Positions 1 to 12,350 of a stretch of 64,000 bases of DNA are shown one piece after another. The DNA lies in assembly GCA_013397435.1 (NCBI GenBank), contig VZRG01001716.1, forward strand, positions 65,054 to 129,053. The letters are read 5' to 3'. The translations under genes were made by a program, and so were the position numbers. This stretch comes from Erythrocercus mccallii (taxonomy: Eukaryota > Chordata > Aves > Passeriformes > Dicruridae). The notes beneath the pieces are model-generated. The model searched no databases. It was not told the DNA's origin and was given only the letters and a program-made list of their open reading frames with translations. The first letter of the stretch is position 1; the number at the start of each line of letters is the position of its first letter.

Positions 1-3000
1 AGCTGGTTTGCTCACCACTTGCCAATGCCTTATAGAACAGCTTTGAAAGGGAGGGTCACGACACCAGCCAAAACCTGTCTGTGTGGGGACCTCAAGTTCA
101 AAGAAACAAAGCTCCCAGCTGGAAGCACAGGCCACACTGGAAAAGTTGGAACACAGGCTGGTTTACAGCAGGATTCATTCTCTGCATCAGCTGAGAGTAC
201 AGATCTCAGCAGTATTTACTGCGCACTGAGAGCAAATGTAGATATCCACAGAATGCCTCTGCCATTAGGATGAGGCATTAACAATTATTAGGCATTGATG
301 AGGCAAAAGAGTGAACTGCTTTAAAATCATAAACTGAGGAAGAACAGCTTTGAAATAAAGCTGAGGAACAACTGTTAAAAAACTTAGCATTTCTGCCTCT
401 GGACTAGATTTCCAGACTGACACTGTACTGGTCTCTGCATTTGTTTCTGCATTCATACTCGGGGATAATATTCACCTGACTCACAGGTACTGTGCTCAGC
501 CTTGTTTCTGTCAGCAGTCACTGATGGCAGGGCATCATTAAATATCCTGCAATCAGGGCTCTAAAACGTGTAGGTGAAACACCCAAGCCAAGCAAATACT
601 TGGCAAGGCAGTTAAGCAGCAGAGGCAGAAAATAATCCCAGAGCAAAGATATTCTCTAGTATTGTACTATTTTATATGGCCAGAGCAGTATCCACATTCT
701 ATAGAGACACAAGAAGCAGTGGCCTGTGAACCTGCTGAGCCAGAGTGATCTGCATTAAAAAAAGAAGAAAAATAATAGAAGTGTAAGGAACTGCTGGTGG
801 TCTTTGCCTGTTTACTCCTGAAAAGGAAAGGCTCAGCCTTGTTTACATCTTGGAACTCTGCCTGCCAGTGCCAACAGCCCACTCTGTGGCATTTGATGAA
901 AGTGAGAACTATTAAGATGCTTCATAGAAACCTTTATAGTATTCAAATCAACATCCAAGAGTTTACCATATTCTGACTTTAAATATACCCAAGAGAATTT
1001 TCCTGTGTTTCTGTTTCAGTTTATATTTCTCTCTCAGTTGACAAAGTCACACAACATCTTCACAATGGTCTCTGCTTCACCACACTTGGCTTTAAAGCAT
1101 ACTTTGAAAAATGAAGCATGAGATTCTCAGACACTACTGCAAAATTCTGACGAAAAATAAAGCAAGTTATTTTATTACAGACTACTTGGCAGTGTGGGAT
1201 TCAGCCTGAGCATGCTCCTGGGTACAGATGTAGAAAACATAACTCTAACATGTCTATAAAATGAAGAAGGAGCTGCTTTACCAGAAAAACAATGCGTACC
1301 TAAATATTCTAACATTTTTATGAAAAGCACTGTAAAAGAATACTTAATAAGTTGCAGATGAGAACATGTTTCTGCCATCTATGTACCTCTCCCCTCCAGT
1401 CTTCTAGAATCAATTCCAAATTGAAAATCTCATGACAAAAATGTGACAGCAGCTCAGGCTGACGAACTAGGCTGCTAGAAGAATAAAGCACAAATACCAA
1501 ATCTTATATTCCTTCAGTCTTACAAGTCTTTATCTTTTGCCATGGTCAAAATATTGAGTTTCTTATATAAATCAAAGCTGAAAATGCCAAACCTGAAACC
1601 GTAGCTGAAAGAAAGATCTCATTATAGAACCAAGCTTTTTCAGGTTTCGTTATCTTTATCCATTATCTTTATTATCTTTATCCATTTCGCATTTGTACTC
1701 TTTTTCAGGCAATTATGCATACTTCTGGCACTTGCAATTTTTTTCCCAATCTTTTGGCATCTTTTTCCATAACATATTATTAAAAAAATTTCAGAGTGCT
1801 TTTATATCTCTGCTGTTCCTTCAGAATTCAGCTGGGGGGACTAAACCTGATGCTAATGGTAAATCAGTCTTTAGTCTGGCCTTATCGTTCATTTTACAGA
1901 GTGTCACTCATTTCTCACAGCATTTTTCTCTTGTAAGAACCAGCATTATATTTGTTTCTGTAATTTTCTTTTGCCCAAATTTCTTCAGGAATAAAGAAAA
2001 ACAAGAGTTCACAACTCTGCATTTGAAATACTTCAACAAGAAATAGTCACTGCTTCTTCCTTGAAAGCAGTTTTCTATCCTGCCGCATTTCAAGACCTCC
2101 CAGGACAGCAGTATAGGCTGTCTCTACCTCACTGTTTTGCAGCACAGGTTTCCAGGGAGCTGAAGCTGCAGTTCGAATTCCTACAGCACACCCCAGAGCA
2201 GAGCCTCACAACCTGCCTGCTCAGAGCTAGGCAGCCCCAAATCCCTCCTTCTCCCTGCCTGGAAGAGAGGATGGGCACAGAATCCTTGGGGAGAGCTATG
2301 CTGAGCAGCCAAGCTGGCCTTGCAGTGGGAGCTGACAAACCTGCTGTGCTTGGCTAATTCCATGGGGTTGCTGCCTGCACATCTTTCCCCCGTTTTTGTC
2401 AGTAATGGGGGGAGAGCTGTGTAGGCATCCCACTGCAGAGTCTGAATGGCTGTATCAAATAAAAAAAAAATTAAAAAAGGAAATCTACTAATTCCACTGG
2501 TACTCTCCTCTGCCTTTACATAATCAGCACATCAAACACAAGGGCAATAGTTTCTGGAATATGCCACGGATTCAATGTTAAGTTTGCTCCTCTCCAAAAG
2601 AGGTGTTTATTATCACAAGCGAAGGGCTGGTCTTTCACCGGTCTGTGCTGTCAGTAAAAAAATCAATCTGAGAAAGGGCCTGATGAAGAGGAAATCTCTG
2701 TTTAGCTCCTATTAGTCAGGATCTTGAAAGGTCATTTTGAATTTGGGAAATCTTGTCTGGGAAAGAAGCCAGCAATTCCTCTGAACTGAAGTGATGTTGG
2801 CATGAGAGAAAGGCCCGACTGATGAACCAGTGACAGTCTGGAAAAATTCTGCTGGATGCACCAAGAGGCTGCTCTGAAGGTAGAGGGGGATAAATGTATC
2901 CTTTGACCTTTTTATCCCTTGCTACAAAGCCTGCTTAGGACAGCTTGTTTTTCTCTGCTGGTGCTCAAGTTTTTGTTTTTCACTCCTCACCTCTGTAGAC

Positions 3001-3140
3001 CATCCAACAACCACAGTGCTTTTGTGGGAGTAGTGCAGGATGAAGAGCTTTGGAGCAGCTGGCACAGAGGGACAATGACACATCAGGATCTGCCAGATCA
3101 GGTTTTTCAGCTGGCAATTTGCATTAACAATTGTGATTAT
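1..3140. other. DNM3 intron, no gene seen
   Basis: This is ordinary intron with a short direct repeat at 1650-1685 and a slightly GC-richer patch at about 2100-2350. That patch shows no CR1 or exon signature. Confidence 0.8.
1650..1685. repeat. Short direct repeat TTATCTTTATCCAT
   Basis: Two identical 14-base copies at 1650-1663 and 1672-1685, 22 bases apart, are separated by another ATCTTTA unit. No function is evident. Confidence 0.8.
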
Positions 3141-3144
3141 CACA

Positions 3145-3189
<45 letters not shown>
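3141..3189. repeat. (CA)n/(GT)n microsatellite with strand switch
   Basis: A short CACACAC run (3141-3147) switches directly to 21 GT units (3148-3189), giving an inverted junction cacacacgtgtgtg. It is followed by alternating purine-pyrimidine sequence (acatatatgtatacacacat, from 3208). Two frames, VCVCV... and HTHTH..., are only translations of it. Confidence 0.98.
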
Positions 3190-3192
<3 letters not shown>

Positions 3193-4879
3193 AAAATATT
3201 GTGGTTTACATATATGTATACACACATGTTTTGGTGGTGGGAGGTTTTTTTTATTTACAGAAAAAAACATAATTCTTGAAACCTCTTCCCTTTAAATTGA
3301 AGTGCAGCTCAGATTTCAGTCTTGCAAAGGTGATGGTCTGGGTGGACAAACTTCTCTACTTCTAATGATCTTCTGCATTAGAAATACTAAGATAATATGG
3401 AAAAAGACCCAATAAGTTGCACTGTATTTTCAGCCTCCTCAATGCCCTTAACTTGAAGATAGAAAGAGAATCTTTAATTTATAAGTCTCCTGAAATTCCT
3501 TGGTAGGCACATGAAGAAGATGCACCTTTGATACACCTTTTTGTCTGCTGGAAAGGCATTTCCTAAAACTCCTCTGGCTTTTTATCTATTTCGGTTTCTA
3601 TAAAGTGAACCCCAGAAAAGCTCAAACTCAGGAAGCCACCAGAGACCTTTCCCTGAGTACCAGCTGAAGTATCTCCAGAGACCCTCCAACCTTTGTGTAT
3701 GCAGTAAAAAGATCTTTCCTGCAAGATGTAAAATGATAAATATGCAATTACATAATCCTGTAAAAAGCATTAAGCAGGATTTTCCTGAGGTGATGCATCT
3801 GTCTCTGCAGGACTCCTAAACATGCAACATAGTGCACACACGCAAATTAGCTCATGGCACTTATGCTGCTCTACTTGCCTGTTATCATTAAAAGCTTTCA
3901 GACAGCAATCAATTTCACTGTGGTGAAGATTACTGCAAAATGCATTAAGAAGTTCACGCCTGTGGCAGTGGTCACTGAAAATATTTTGGAAAGCATCCCA
4001 GAAGTATAAGACTTTTTCCAGACATCTGAGAAACTCTGCTGTGACAGAGCTTCTGGTGTCAAGACTTCTCCCCCAGCACCCCTCTTCTTTAGTTGTTGGG
4101 GGTGTTTTTATTTTTAATAGCAGCACTTTTTTGAAAGGTAAATTTCAGCTTTTTCCTTTTTTTCTTTTTTTTCAAATTGAGCCAAGATACTTGGGTCATG
4201 GAAAACATTAACTTCTGAGACAACGGTCTGAAGCTATCTCCTTCCTTGCTCTATATCGTATGTATAAATACACTCTAGCTTATCAATTTCATCAAAGAAA
4301 AACTGCTGAATTATATAATACAAGTGATAAAATCAACTGACTACCCCATCACAAAAACATATTTGGTTGGGTTTTTTTTGGTAAAGTAAGTAGTCCTGGG
4401 GATGTTCCTGTAACTAATAAACAAAGAAAAGTGAATACACCACAACCACCAAGCAGTATTTCTACTTCGTATCAAAAACATTACCCTGAAATGCTAATTC
4501 ACATAATGCCATCAAATCTTCAAGGGAAGGTTTTGAGATGTGTCTCAGAATTTGACAAAAGATATTCTAAAATAATGACAGCGATGTGCAGGAAAACCTG
4601 CAGCCCTGTGTACTTGGAAATCAATATTAGATTTAAATCTCCTTAGGAATATTCATCAAGAATGTTCCCATGAAGCTGTCCCAGACTGAAGCACTCCTGA
4701 AGCTCAGAGCCAAAGCTGCTCCTCAAACTGACCTTAAGTTTTCTCTGCTCTCAAACACTCCTCAGCCAGAAGCCACCTCTGAACGTCCATCACCTGCCTG
4801 GAATGTGAGCAGGGATTGACTCAACTCAAAAAAGGAACCTGACTAAAAGGGGCACGGGAATGTGGAAACAAAGGTTAGT
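3190..4879. other. DNM3 intron, no gene seen
   Basis: AT-rich intron. A minus-strand frame of 118 codons (3770-4126) shows no recognisable protein features. The stretch 4650-4860 just before the CR1 copy is unassigned. Confidence 0.75.
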
Positions 4880-5160
4880 AGAACATCCAAGAAAATGTTT
4901 TTCCAAAGATCCAGTGTCAAGGTCCTCTGGTTCAACTTGAGGCCATATCCTCTTGTCTTGCTGGTTGTCTGGGAGAAGAGATTGACCCCATTTGACTACA
5001 GCCTCCTTTCACATAGCTGTAAAGAGCTATCAGGTGATCTCTGAGCCTCCTTTTCTGCAGGCTGAGCCACCCCCAGATCCCTCAATCTCTCCTCATATGA
5101 CTTGTGTTCCTTCACCAGCTTTGCTGCCCTTGTCTAGACTGGCTCCATCGAAGTTAGTGC
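4880..5160 (-). mobile_element. CR1 LINE fragment, antisense
   Basis: The plus strand carries the familiar complement of the CR1 3' half: ttcaacttgaggccatatcc, then gtctgggagaagagattgac, then gagcctccttttctgcaggc, then cttcaccagctttgctgccc. The copy is diverged, 5'-truncated like nearly all CR1 copies, and lacks a clear 3' end near 4880. Short open frames over it are remnants and not genes. It is intronic in DNM3 and in the sense orientation relative to that gene. Confidence 0.9.
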
Positions 5161-8100
5161 CATCAAAAGAAGTGACTGTAAGGTGCCAGGTAGTGCTGGT
5201 CTCCTCCTGACCCCTACCACCAGGAGTGCATGCAGAGGGAAGTGTGTGTAGGAGAGCTGCCAAATACAGTGGTTTTCAATCTGCAGGTGCTGCAGATCAA
5301 ATGCAAATGTCCAAGAGTTGCTCTTTCCCGGTAACTGTGTGTTAGTTTGTCATAGGCAGAAGTGTGTTCCATGAAGGACACTGGACACATTGCAAAATCA
5401 TTTTGATTGTGCTGCTCAGCTGTTCCCTTGCAGCATAATACAGAAAGCAGAGGGCCTGTTCCAGCAGCACCCCAAGGGAAAGTATGCCAACCCTAGAGCA
5501 CACCTTAAAAACACACACCTGAAACAGAGGGACAAACTCCACTGCCTTGGCCACATACTCCCTTTAAACAGCCTGGCAGGTGCTGAACTTGGGCAGATGC
5601 CTCTGCAGGAGGTAGCACACTTTGGGGAAGCACACAGCAACACCTCTGGAAGGATAGAGACGTCCTCAAACTGAAATAACCACAGACTGTTCAGGTGTTG
5701 TCACTCCCTTTCGTGTGGTGGCAGACCTTGGGTTATTTACTGACAGGTCACCTTTGTCAGCTTCATCCAAGCCCACCCCTGTGCCCTTGCTGAATCACAG
5801 TGAAGGATAACACCCCTAACACCAAAGCCTTAGAGCCTGGCCATCCTTGGCACCACTGGCAGTTCTCCTTCACGCCTGGAGCATGCTGGGCTATGTCCAG
5901 GACAGATCATCCAAAGCCACATTTGCAGCCAGCTCGAGCCGAAACAGGCAAACAAACACTCTGCAAGCACAAACTCACAGTGATGTCTTAAGTTTTAGCT
6001 TTTATATTTTTCAGATCAGTACTGCTTTAGTGTATAACTCTAAAACTTCATGGCCCGCCAGCTACTGTTCTCCCATTTTATTCAAAACAATTTCTCTCTA
6101 GGCTTGAAACTCAAGGTTACCCTATTGTCTCAGGCCGCAAGAGACGTAAACAACAGTGAACTGGGGGAGTAAACTTGGAGTAAGTTACCTGAAGCTTCAT
6201 TACCTGAAGCTGTAAGTGGACAATTAACCTCTGATATGCAAATAGACGAAACTTGTATCTGTCTGAAACACTCATGACCATCGTCCATCTTGGGTGCAGC
6301 CTCTGTGAAGCTCCTGCATTGCCCACGGTGTACCCTTTGGGGGCCTTTCAACAAAAACCTACTTTATTTTCTAACTCTGTCTAACCTCTGTTCTAGGCAG
6401 CCTCTCCAAGGCATCCACAGCACATCCTCAGCCATGTGGGATCAGTTTCTCTATGTCAGAGGCAACAGGCTCTGTTTGTGCTGAGGCAGATCACGCACTG
6501 TCACAGCCAAGAGCTAGGAACAAAGCCGGACTGCCACTGAGCACTGCGAGGGGCACAGGGGGAAGTGGGGTGCTGAAGTCAGGAGACAACATCTGTGATG
6601 CTTCTGGCTGCCAGACTCATTCTTAGAAAAGCAGCAACAAACTCTCAGCCAACTGGAGACTCCATCATCATCGCTGTGAGTGACAAGCACAAAAAACTGG
6701 GCAAGGAGAGTATCTCTCAAGAGTATCAGCACCGGGAAGGAGGCATTTCCCTGGCTTTTGCATGGGGAATGAGGTCTTCAGTAACTGCCAGATTTAAGAA
6801 TCTTACAGTCATATTCTTTGGCTATCCCAAACTAAAAATTACTAATAATTCAAAAGTATTTTTAATTGTTTTTCTACTTTTCTCCATATCTCTTCCAATT
6901 CAGATTAATGCCAAACCTCGTCTTTTCTTGCAGTGACATTTAAAAATATGTAATTTCTGCTCTGTATAAAATAACGTCATCTTTAAAGAATTCCAGTTGT
7001 CCCATGTCTGGATTCCTGCAATCAACTACTACTCTGATTCATACCTAACACCCTCTTTTATTCCATGCTGTTTGCTTAGGGAGGGAAATACAGATTGAAT
7101 ACACCATTGTGTAGACTGAAAGTTGTGTTAAGATGACAAACACCTGCACTTACTTCATCATCTTTGTTAAGATACTGTCAGTTGGCTTCCCCAAGAGCAC
7201 TATTAGAAAGGAGCTCTTTCCTAAGGAAAAAAACTCTAACCAATGATCATAATAGCTGTAAGAACTATCTTCATCATGCTCTAAAAATTTGTAACATTCA
7301 GCTTGGATGGCTATTGTTGATGAAGTGATATATGAAAATAAGATTTTTAAAGATTCAATAAACAAGGTATAAAGTTTTGCTTCAGCAGCACTGGCTACAC
7401 ATGCTTAACCTCAGCTGTTTCACAGAATCCACAAAAAGTACGATGGCTTTGAAAGTCTCCAGAAGCTTGAGAACTCTACATGAACAATGGTAATGCAAGA
7501 GGTAATGACATTATTGCAAACACAGAAGACAACAAAAGAGGTGCATTGCAATCTGAAAGTTGAAACATGCCTGCAAAAAGGGTGAATTTTTACAGTATGC
7601 AGATAAGGAAGATGAACACTGCCGCCTCTCTGGAAGAAAGGAAAATATTTACTGTGCAGCACTTCCTCAACAGTGTAAGTCTTTATCAATGCTGACTCAA
7701 AATATTGGAAACTATCAATTCCCTGGCACTAGACTTGCAGGACACTAACAATTGTAAAGAATCACTGCAGTGTACATACACCAATTCTACATAACACTGA
7801 CATACAGCACTGAATTCCCAGACAGTCAGTCAAAGTTCTGGGCAAGAAACCAAATTCCATGGGGTTTTTTTCTTTCTTTAAACACTATGTCAAAACACCC
7901 CTATTACTCCTTACTTTGTGCTTTGCAAGACATACTCCATTACTCTTTAATGTCGTTAGCTTTTACAGATACTGCAACCAACAAGGAACTGCTGCTGGAA
8001 AAATCCATTACAACTGCTTTCTAACACTGACATTTTGAGTGTTTCCATGGGAAAGCAGCATGGTCACAACAAAAATCCAAGTGAAAACAAGATAGCTAAC

Positions 8101-9867
8101 TTAACAAATATACATACAAAATCAAATTTCAGTAAGGAATCTAGAATAGTGAAACTATGAAACTCCCAAGTCTTTCACAAAGAAGCTGCTCCTATAATGG
8201 ATTCTGAAAACTGAATTCATACAACTAAGCCTTACCTGTGTAAACCATCTTAATAGCTGTCAATGAGCTCATTTCACACACAGTTAATTCTGTTATCAGA
8301 GATCATCCCCTAATGTGTTCTAAAAGAACATTTTAGACAAACATTTTGTTTTCAGGACACTCAAAGATACAAAGTAGGGAGGACAGCTTATTGCAAAGTT
8401 GTTCATGCAGCGAAATTTTAAAAATACAATATAAAACAAAGAAAACAATTCAGCTAGTTCCCCTCTGGCCTTCAAAAGCCTCAAAAGTATTGAAATAAAA
8501 TACTGAAATAAAAAGTTCATTAAAAGTGTTCTATGGTTACCCGAGTGCTATTTTAACATCATATTCAGCAATTTGATTTTCTGTGATCCATTCTTTGCAT
8601 TTACATTACTCAAACTAAATGTATATTTTAAGTATTGTCTCAATTAATTGCTTTTGCTGAAATAACGTTCTGTGCTCCTTTGAGGATATTCCCAAGGTTA
8701 CAAAAACTAGATTGTCTAGCAGTTTAGATTTGTTTTAAATGTCTAATAATACATTATACTGAAATAGCTTGAAATAATGAGGGTTTTATACTAATACGTT
8801 ACTGAAATATAATAACTAGTAATTCCCAGAAAAAAAAGTACACGACAATAGACAAGGCTAAATGCATGTATATTTAAATAAATGCATTACAGAACTAATT
8901 GCCATTACTTAAGAAAGAAAAAAAATCCTCCCCAAACCAAGTGTTATAAGCCTGGAAAATTTACATTTAAAAGAAATTCATGTTCCCTAATGAAAACAGA
9001 AGACCTCAAAATACATTTCAATCTGCCCTGAAATTGCACTTTGGAAATGCAAGTGGGGATAACCTAATTCAGAAGGGGAAAAATACAGTTCAGTCTAAGA
9101 AGACAAAACTGTGGTTCAAAATCAAATTCATTTGGCAGCTGCACAGAGCCTTTACAGGTGAATCCGGAGTCCCCTTGTTTTTCTTGCACTCACTTCCTTT
9201 TCCCATTCACCTCCTACATCTCCTGCAAAAGACGTTCGGTGCAAGAAATGTTTTTTGAGTTAGGAACTACAGAAATGCAAAGACATCTCTGGCCAGTTTG
9301 CATGAGGACAAAGACCAGCGCTTGTAAGTGCTTTTAGCAGAGAAGGGCATCGTTTGCAAAGCAACTGGAACTGTGCACTGCACTCTTCCAAAACTGACAC
9401 TACCTCCTCCTAAAAGGGAAACGAAGATGGGAACCTCCAATATCAGTGACCTCTGATATTTTCTGCAGGCATAAACAAAATCCCAGACCCCTTCAGAACA
9501 CTAAGACACAAAGTCACCTTGAAGAGAAGCACATTATGGAATTTTTCTTCTGCTCACTGGAAAGGAGGAAAATTTTATATACCATAACAGGCACTCCTCA
9601 ATCTAAAATAATTATACTCTAATTACCATTGGATACTAAATTCTCTCAGCTTAAACAACACAGCCAGAAAGTCCTCATTATTTTATTATTTGGATCATTT
9701 AGCGCAAAAGTTGACTGATGTCAGGCACTGAGCTCCATAAGAAAACATTTCTAATTGATTTGAAATAGGCTGCAAATTCTCAGCTTACTCTGCAGTTTGA
9801 GAAAGTCCTCACTGCCCTCACACAAATATCCACACAGACATAGCACTGCTTCAAAAGGAAAAAATTC
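5161..9867. other. DNM3 intron, no gene seen
   Basis: Unremarkable intron. A direct repeat ttacctgaagct occurs twice (6185-6196 and 6200-6211). Open frames are short and compositionally random. Confidence 0.8.
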
Positions 9868-10240
9868 TACCATGGAATGGTTTGGGTTGGAAGGGAGATG
9901 AAAGCTCATCTCATTCCCACCCCCTGCCATGGACAGGGACACCTTCCACTGTCCCAGGCTGCTCCAAGCCCGCAGGGAAGGATTTCTTTCTGATACCTGA
10001 TCTAAACCCACCCTCTATCAATTTAAAGCCACCACCCCTCGTCCTGTCACTCCAAGCCCTTGTCAAAATTATCTCTCCAGCTCTTTTGGAGCTCCTTTAA
10101 GTTACACTTTAGCTGCTCTAAGGTCTCCCTGAAGCCTTCTCTTCTCCAGGCTGAAGAACCCTTACTCCCTCAGCCTGTCCTTATGGGAAAGGTGCTCCAG
10201 CCTTCTGAGCATCTCAATGGCTTCCTCTGGACTTGTTCAA
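9868..10240 (-). mobile_element. CR1 LINE 3' fragment, antisense
   Basis: This starts with ggaatggtttgggttggaag, the complement of the CR1 3' end, followed by ccccctgccatggacaggga, caccttccactgtcccaggc and, further on, gccttctcttctccaggctg. Homology fades at about 10240 (ggcttcctctggacttgttc), giving a 5'-truncated insert of about 370 bases. The terminal eight-base repeat typical of CR1 is decayed (tctaccatgg). The open frames at 9751-10389 are shadows of this element. Confidence 0.93.
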
Positions 10241-12218
10241 AAAGAACTGTTAACTACAGAATCACTACAGACACTCCTTTCTCTGCTGTTCATGTCCTAA
10301 AGGGGAGGTGGGGCTGGAACGGAGCAGAATCTAATGATGAGGACTGTAAAGCAGTTCAGAGTACCGCAAAGATGAAAATGAGAAAATAAAAAGACCTACT
10401 GATAAGTATAACACGTGATGACCTGGAGAAATGGCTGTAGAGGTGGGAATAAGGTTAGGAAAATATTAGGGATAAACTGCTGCACAGTTATCTAAAATAT
10501 CTGTAGACCAACTCGGTAATGACACACAAACAGGAAAAGCTAGAAATTTTTAATACAGAATCAAAATTACTACTTAATTGATCTAACAGAAATGTAGTGG
10601 AATAATTTAACTTTAAAACTGACCTATCTTTAGATCCTTGTTTAGAGAGTCAGACAGAAAATAATTGGAAAAATGTCATCTTTCATATCGAAAGCACACG
10701 GATTGGTGTTAGGTTGGCACAAAAGAGAATGTTCCCAAACATAATAAAGCAACAAAGAGCATGTGCCTCACCATCACCAGGACTTTCAGTGATCACAATA
10801 CAGATTCATGGTAGAGAACTTAATGAGGTATTTCAACTAAAACAGACACACCATGGAAAAAGCTGACCTACTGCTTGGTTGAGGGGGTACCCATTAACTG
10901 GTAATGTTGAGATGTTGAGAAAGCTCCAGTGTTCAATCCTTCTTTTACATTACTCTTCACTAAAAAGTCTATAAAGCAGTAAAAATTATTATGCCTAGAT
11001 ATTGGGAAAATAAAATTATGTCAAAGAAAAGGAAGCACTAGTATAAACTGCAAAGTTCAGTTAAGCCCCCACCCCATTCCTTCAGCTCTCAAGTGTCTTA
11101 AGTTTTAAATCTGAAGTCTAAGTTTTAAGTCTGGAGTCATAAGAGAACTCTGCAACTGATATGTGTAAACCTCTTATCTAAATGACAGAGAGACAACAAA
11201 GCAGCAAACCTGACTTAAAATGCACAAGAGTTCCTTGGAACTATGCCCTGCGCTTACTCTGCTATTTACACTGCAAGCAGCATCTCTGCTGTTCAAGACG
11301 ACACACAGACTTCACCAAAAGGAAAGCCTGGGAGTCTCAAATGCTTTTGCATTTCAAGCACATTCTCTTTTCCCCTCTGCTCCATCCTGGTGCAGACGAT
11401 TGTCCATGCTCGAGGCCTGGATCCACCAGCTCCTTCTCTCCAGAACTTTTCCAAGTCCCAGTTCCCATCCCATGCTCCTCAGGAAGGTGCTCAAGGTGGT
11501 GTGTTAGACACAGCTTGGCAGAGGTGATTGAGACAGGGACATGAGACATGGGCTATACCAACAGAACTGAATAAACTCAATCTATCAGGAATGATGCAAC
11601 TTCTTGTTTATGTGGAGCTGAAAGGCACCAGCACCCTGTGCTCACCAGCACTAGAACCCCCACTCTGTGGAATAAAAACTGCGAGTTCGAACCAAACCCA
11701 GGGAAGACAGGCGAGTCCAGCTGAGCAGGAGACTCAATCCATAGAGGTACCTTTATCTTCCATTGGGGAGGCCAACATGTGGATCTGCTCCAAAAGCAAA
11801 GGGCTCAAGGCTCTGCGAAATAAAGCACCACACCTTAATTTATCCCCTCCTGGCTGGGTACCAGCCTAGCCCAGAAGTAGTTACTCATCTTTTCCATTTG
11901 GTAGAGTAGGTTGTTGGTCCATCATCTCAGTGGCAAATAATTTACAGAAAAGCGTCAATTCACATGTCTCACATGAAGGCTACAGGAACTTGTGAACTGT
12001 AGACAGCAAAGAAGATCATGATGGAAATAATGAAGAACTTAGAATTCTACATTTCACATAACTTGTGCCAGTAAAGTGTTGGTTATCCCCAAATTAAGCT
12101 TGCTATATAAACTGTCCCTAAACGGTTGAGTATTTTTTTTTTTGTAAGCAGGGAGAAACATAACTATAAATGTCTGAAGTCCTTGTCCACATTTTGACCT
12201 CAGATGCCTAAAGGCACT
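10241..12218. other. DNM3 intron, no gene seen
   Basis: Intron. ttaggttggcacaaaag at 10709-10725 resembles a mariner terminal repeat but has no partner. The overlapping frames at 11182-11549 are not supported as a gene. Confidence 0.75.
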
Positions 12219-12350
12219 TGTTCTGCTCCTGCAGTGTGGAATGCCCTCCCACAAAGCACCCGTGTGGAATCTGCAGAGGCTATTTTTGCAAAGCATAATA
12301 AAAAGACATCTCTTGCTAGACTTTCTGCTGTTAGCAGCACAGCTTATTGA
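12219..12350 (+). mobile_element. Possible ancient LINE reverse-transcriptase C-terminal remnant
   Basis: One frame reads CSAPAVWNALPQSTRVESAE, then AIFAKHNKKTSLARLSAVSS, then TAY and a stop at 12348-12350. The block SAPxxWNxLPxxxRxxxxxxxF...K..L is the familiar C-terminal tail of LINE ORF2 proteins of the L2/CR1 type (often SAPxLWNSLPxxIR...FK..LKTHLF). No reverse-transcriptase domain is seen upstream and the surroundings are ordinary intron. I take it as a very old LINE fragment whose frame happens to remain open. The exact family is uncertain. Confidence 0.4.

Noticed and set aside
2160..2190. tRNA-like B box (gttcgaattcc), and a second at about 11682 (gttcgaacc)
   Set aside because: No matching A box, no cloverleaf and no acceptor stem can be built at the proper distance in either place.
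10709..10725. ttaggttggcacaaaag, similar to a mariner/MADE1 terminal repeat
   Set aside because: No inverted partner or internal homology is found within several hundred bases. A single short match is not enough.
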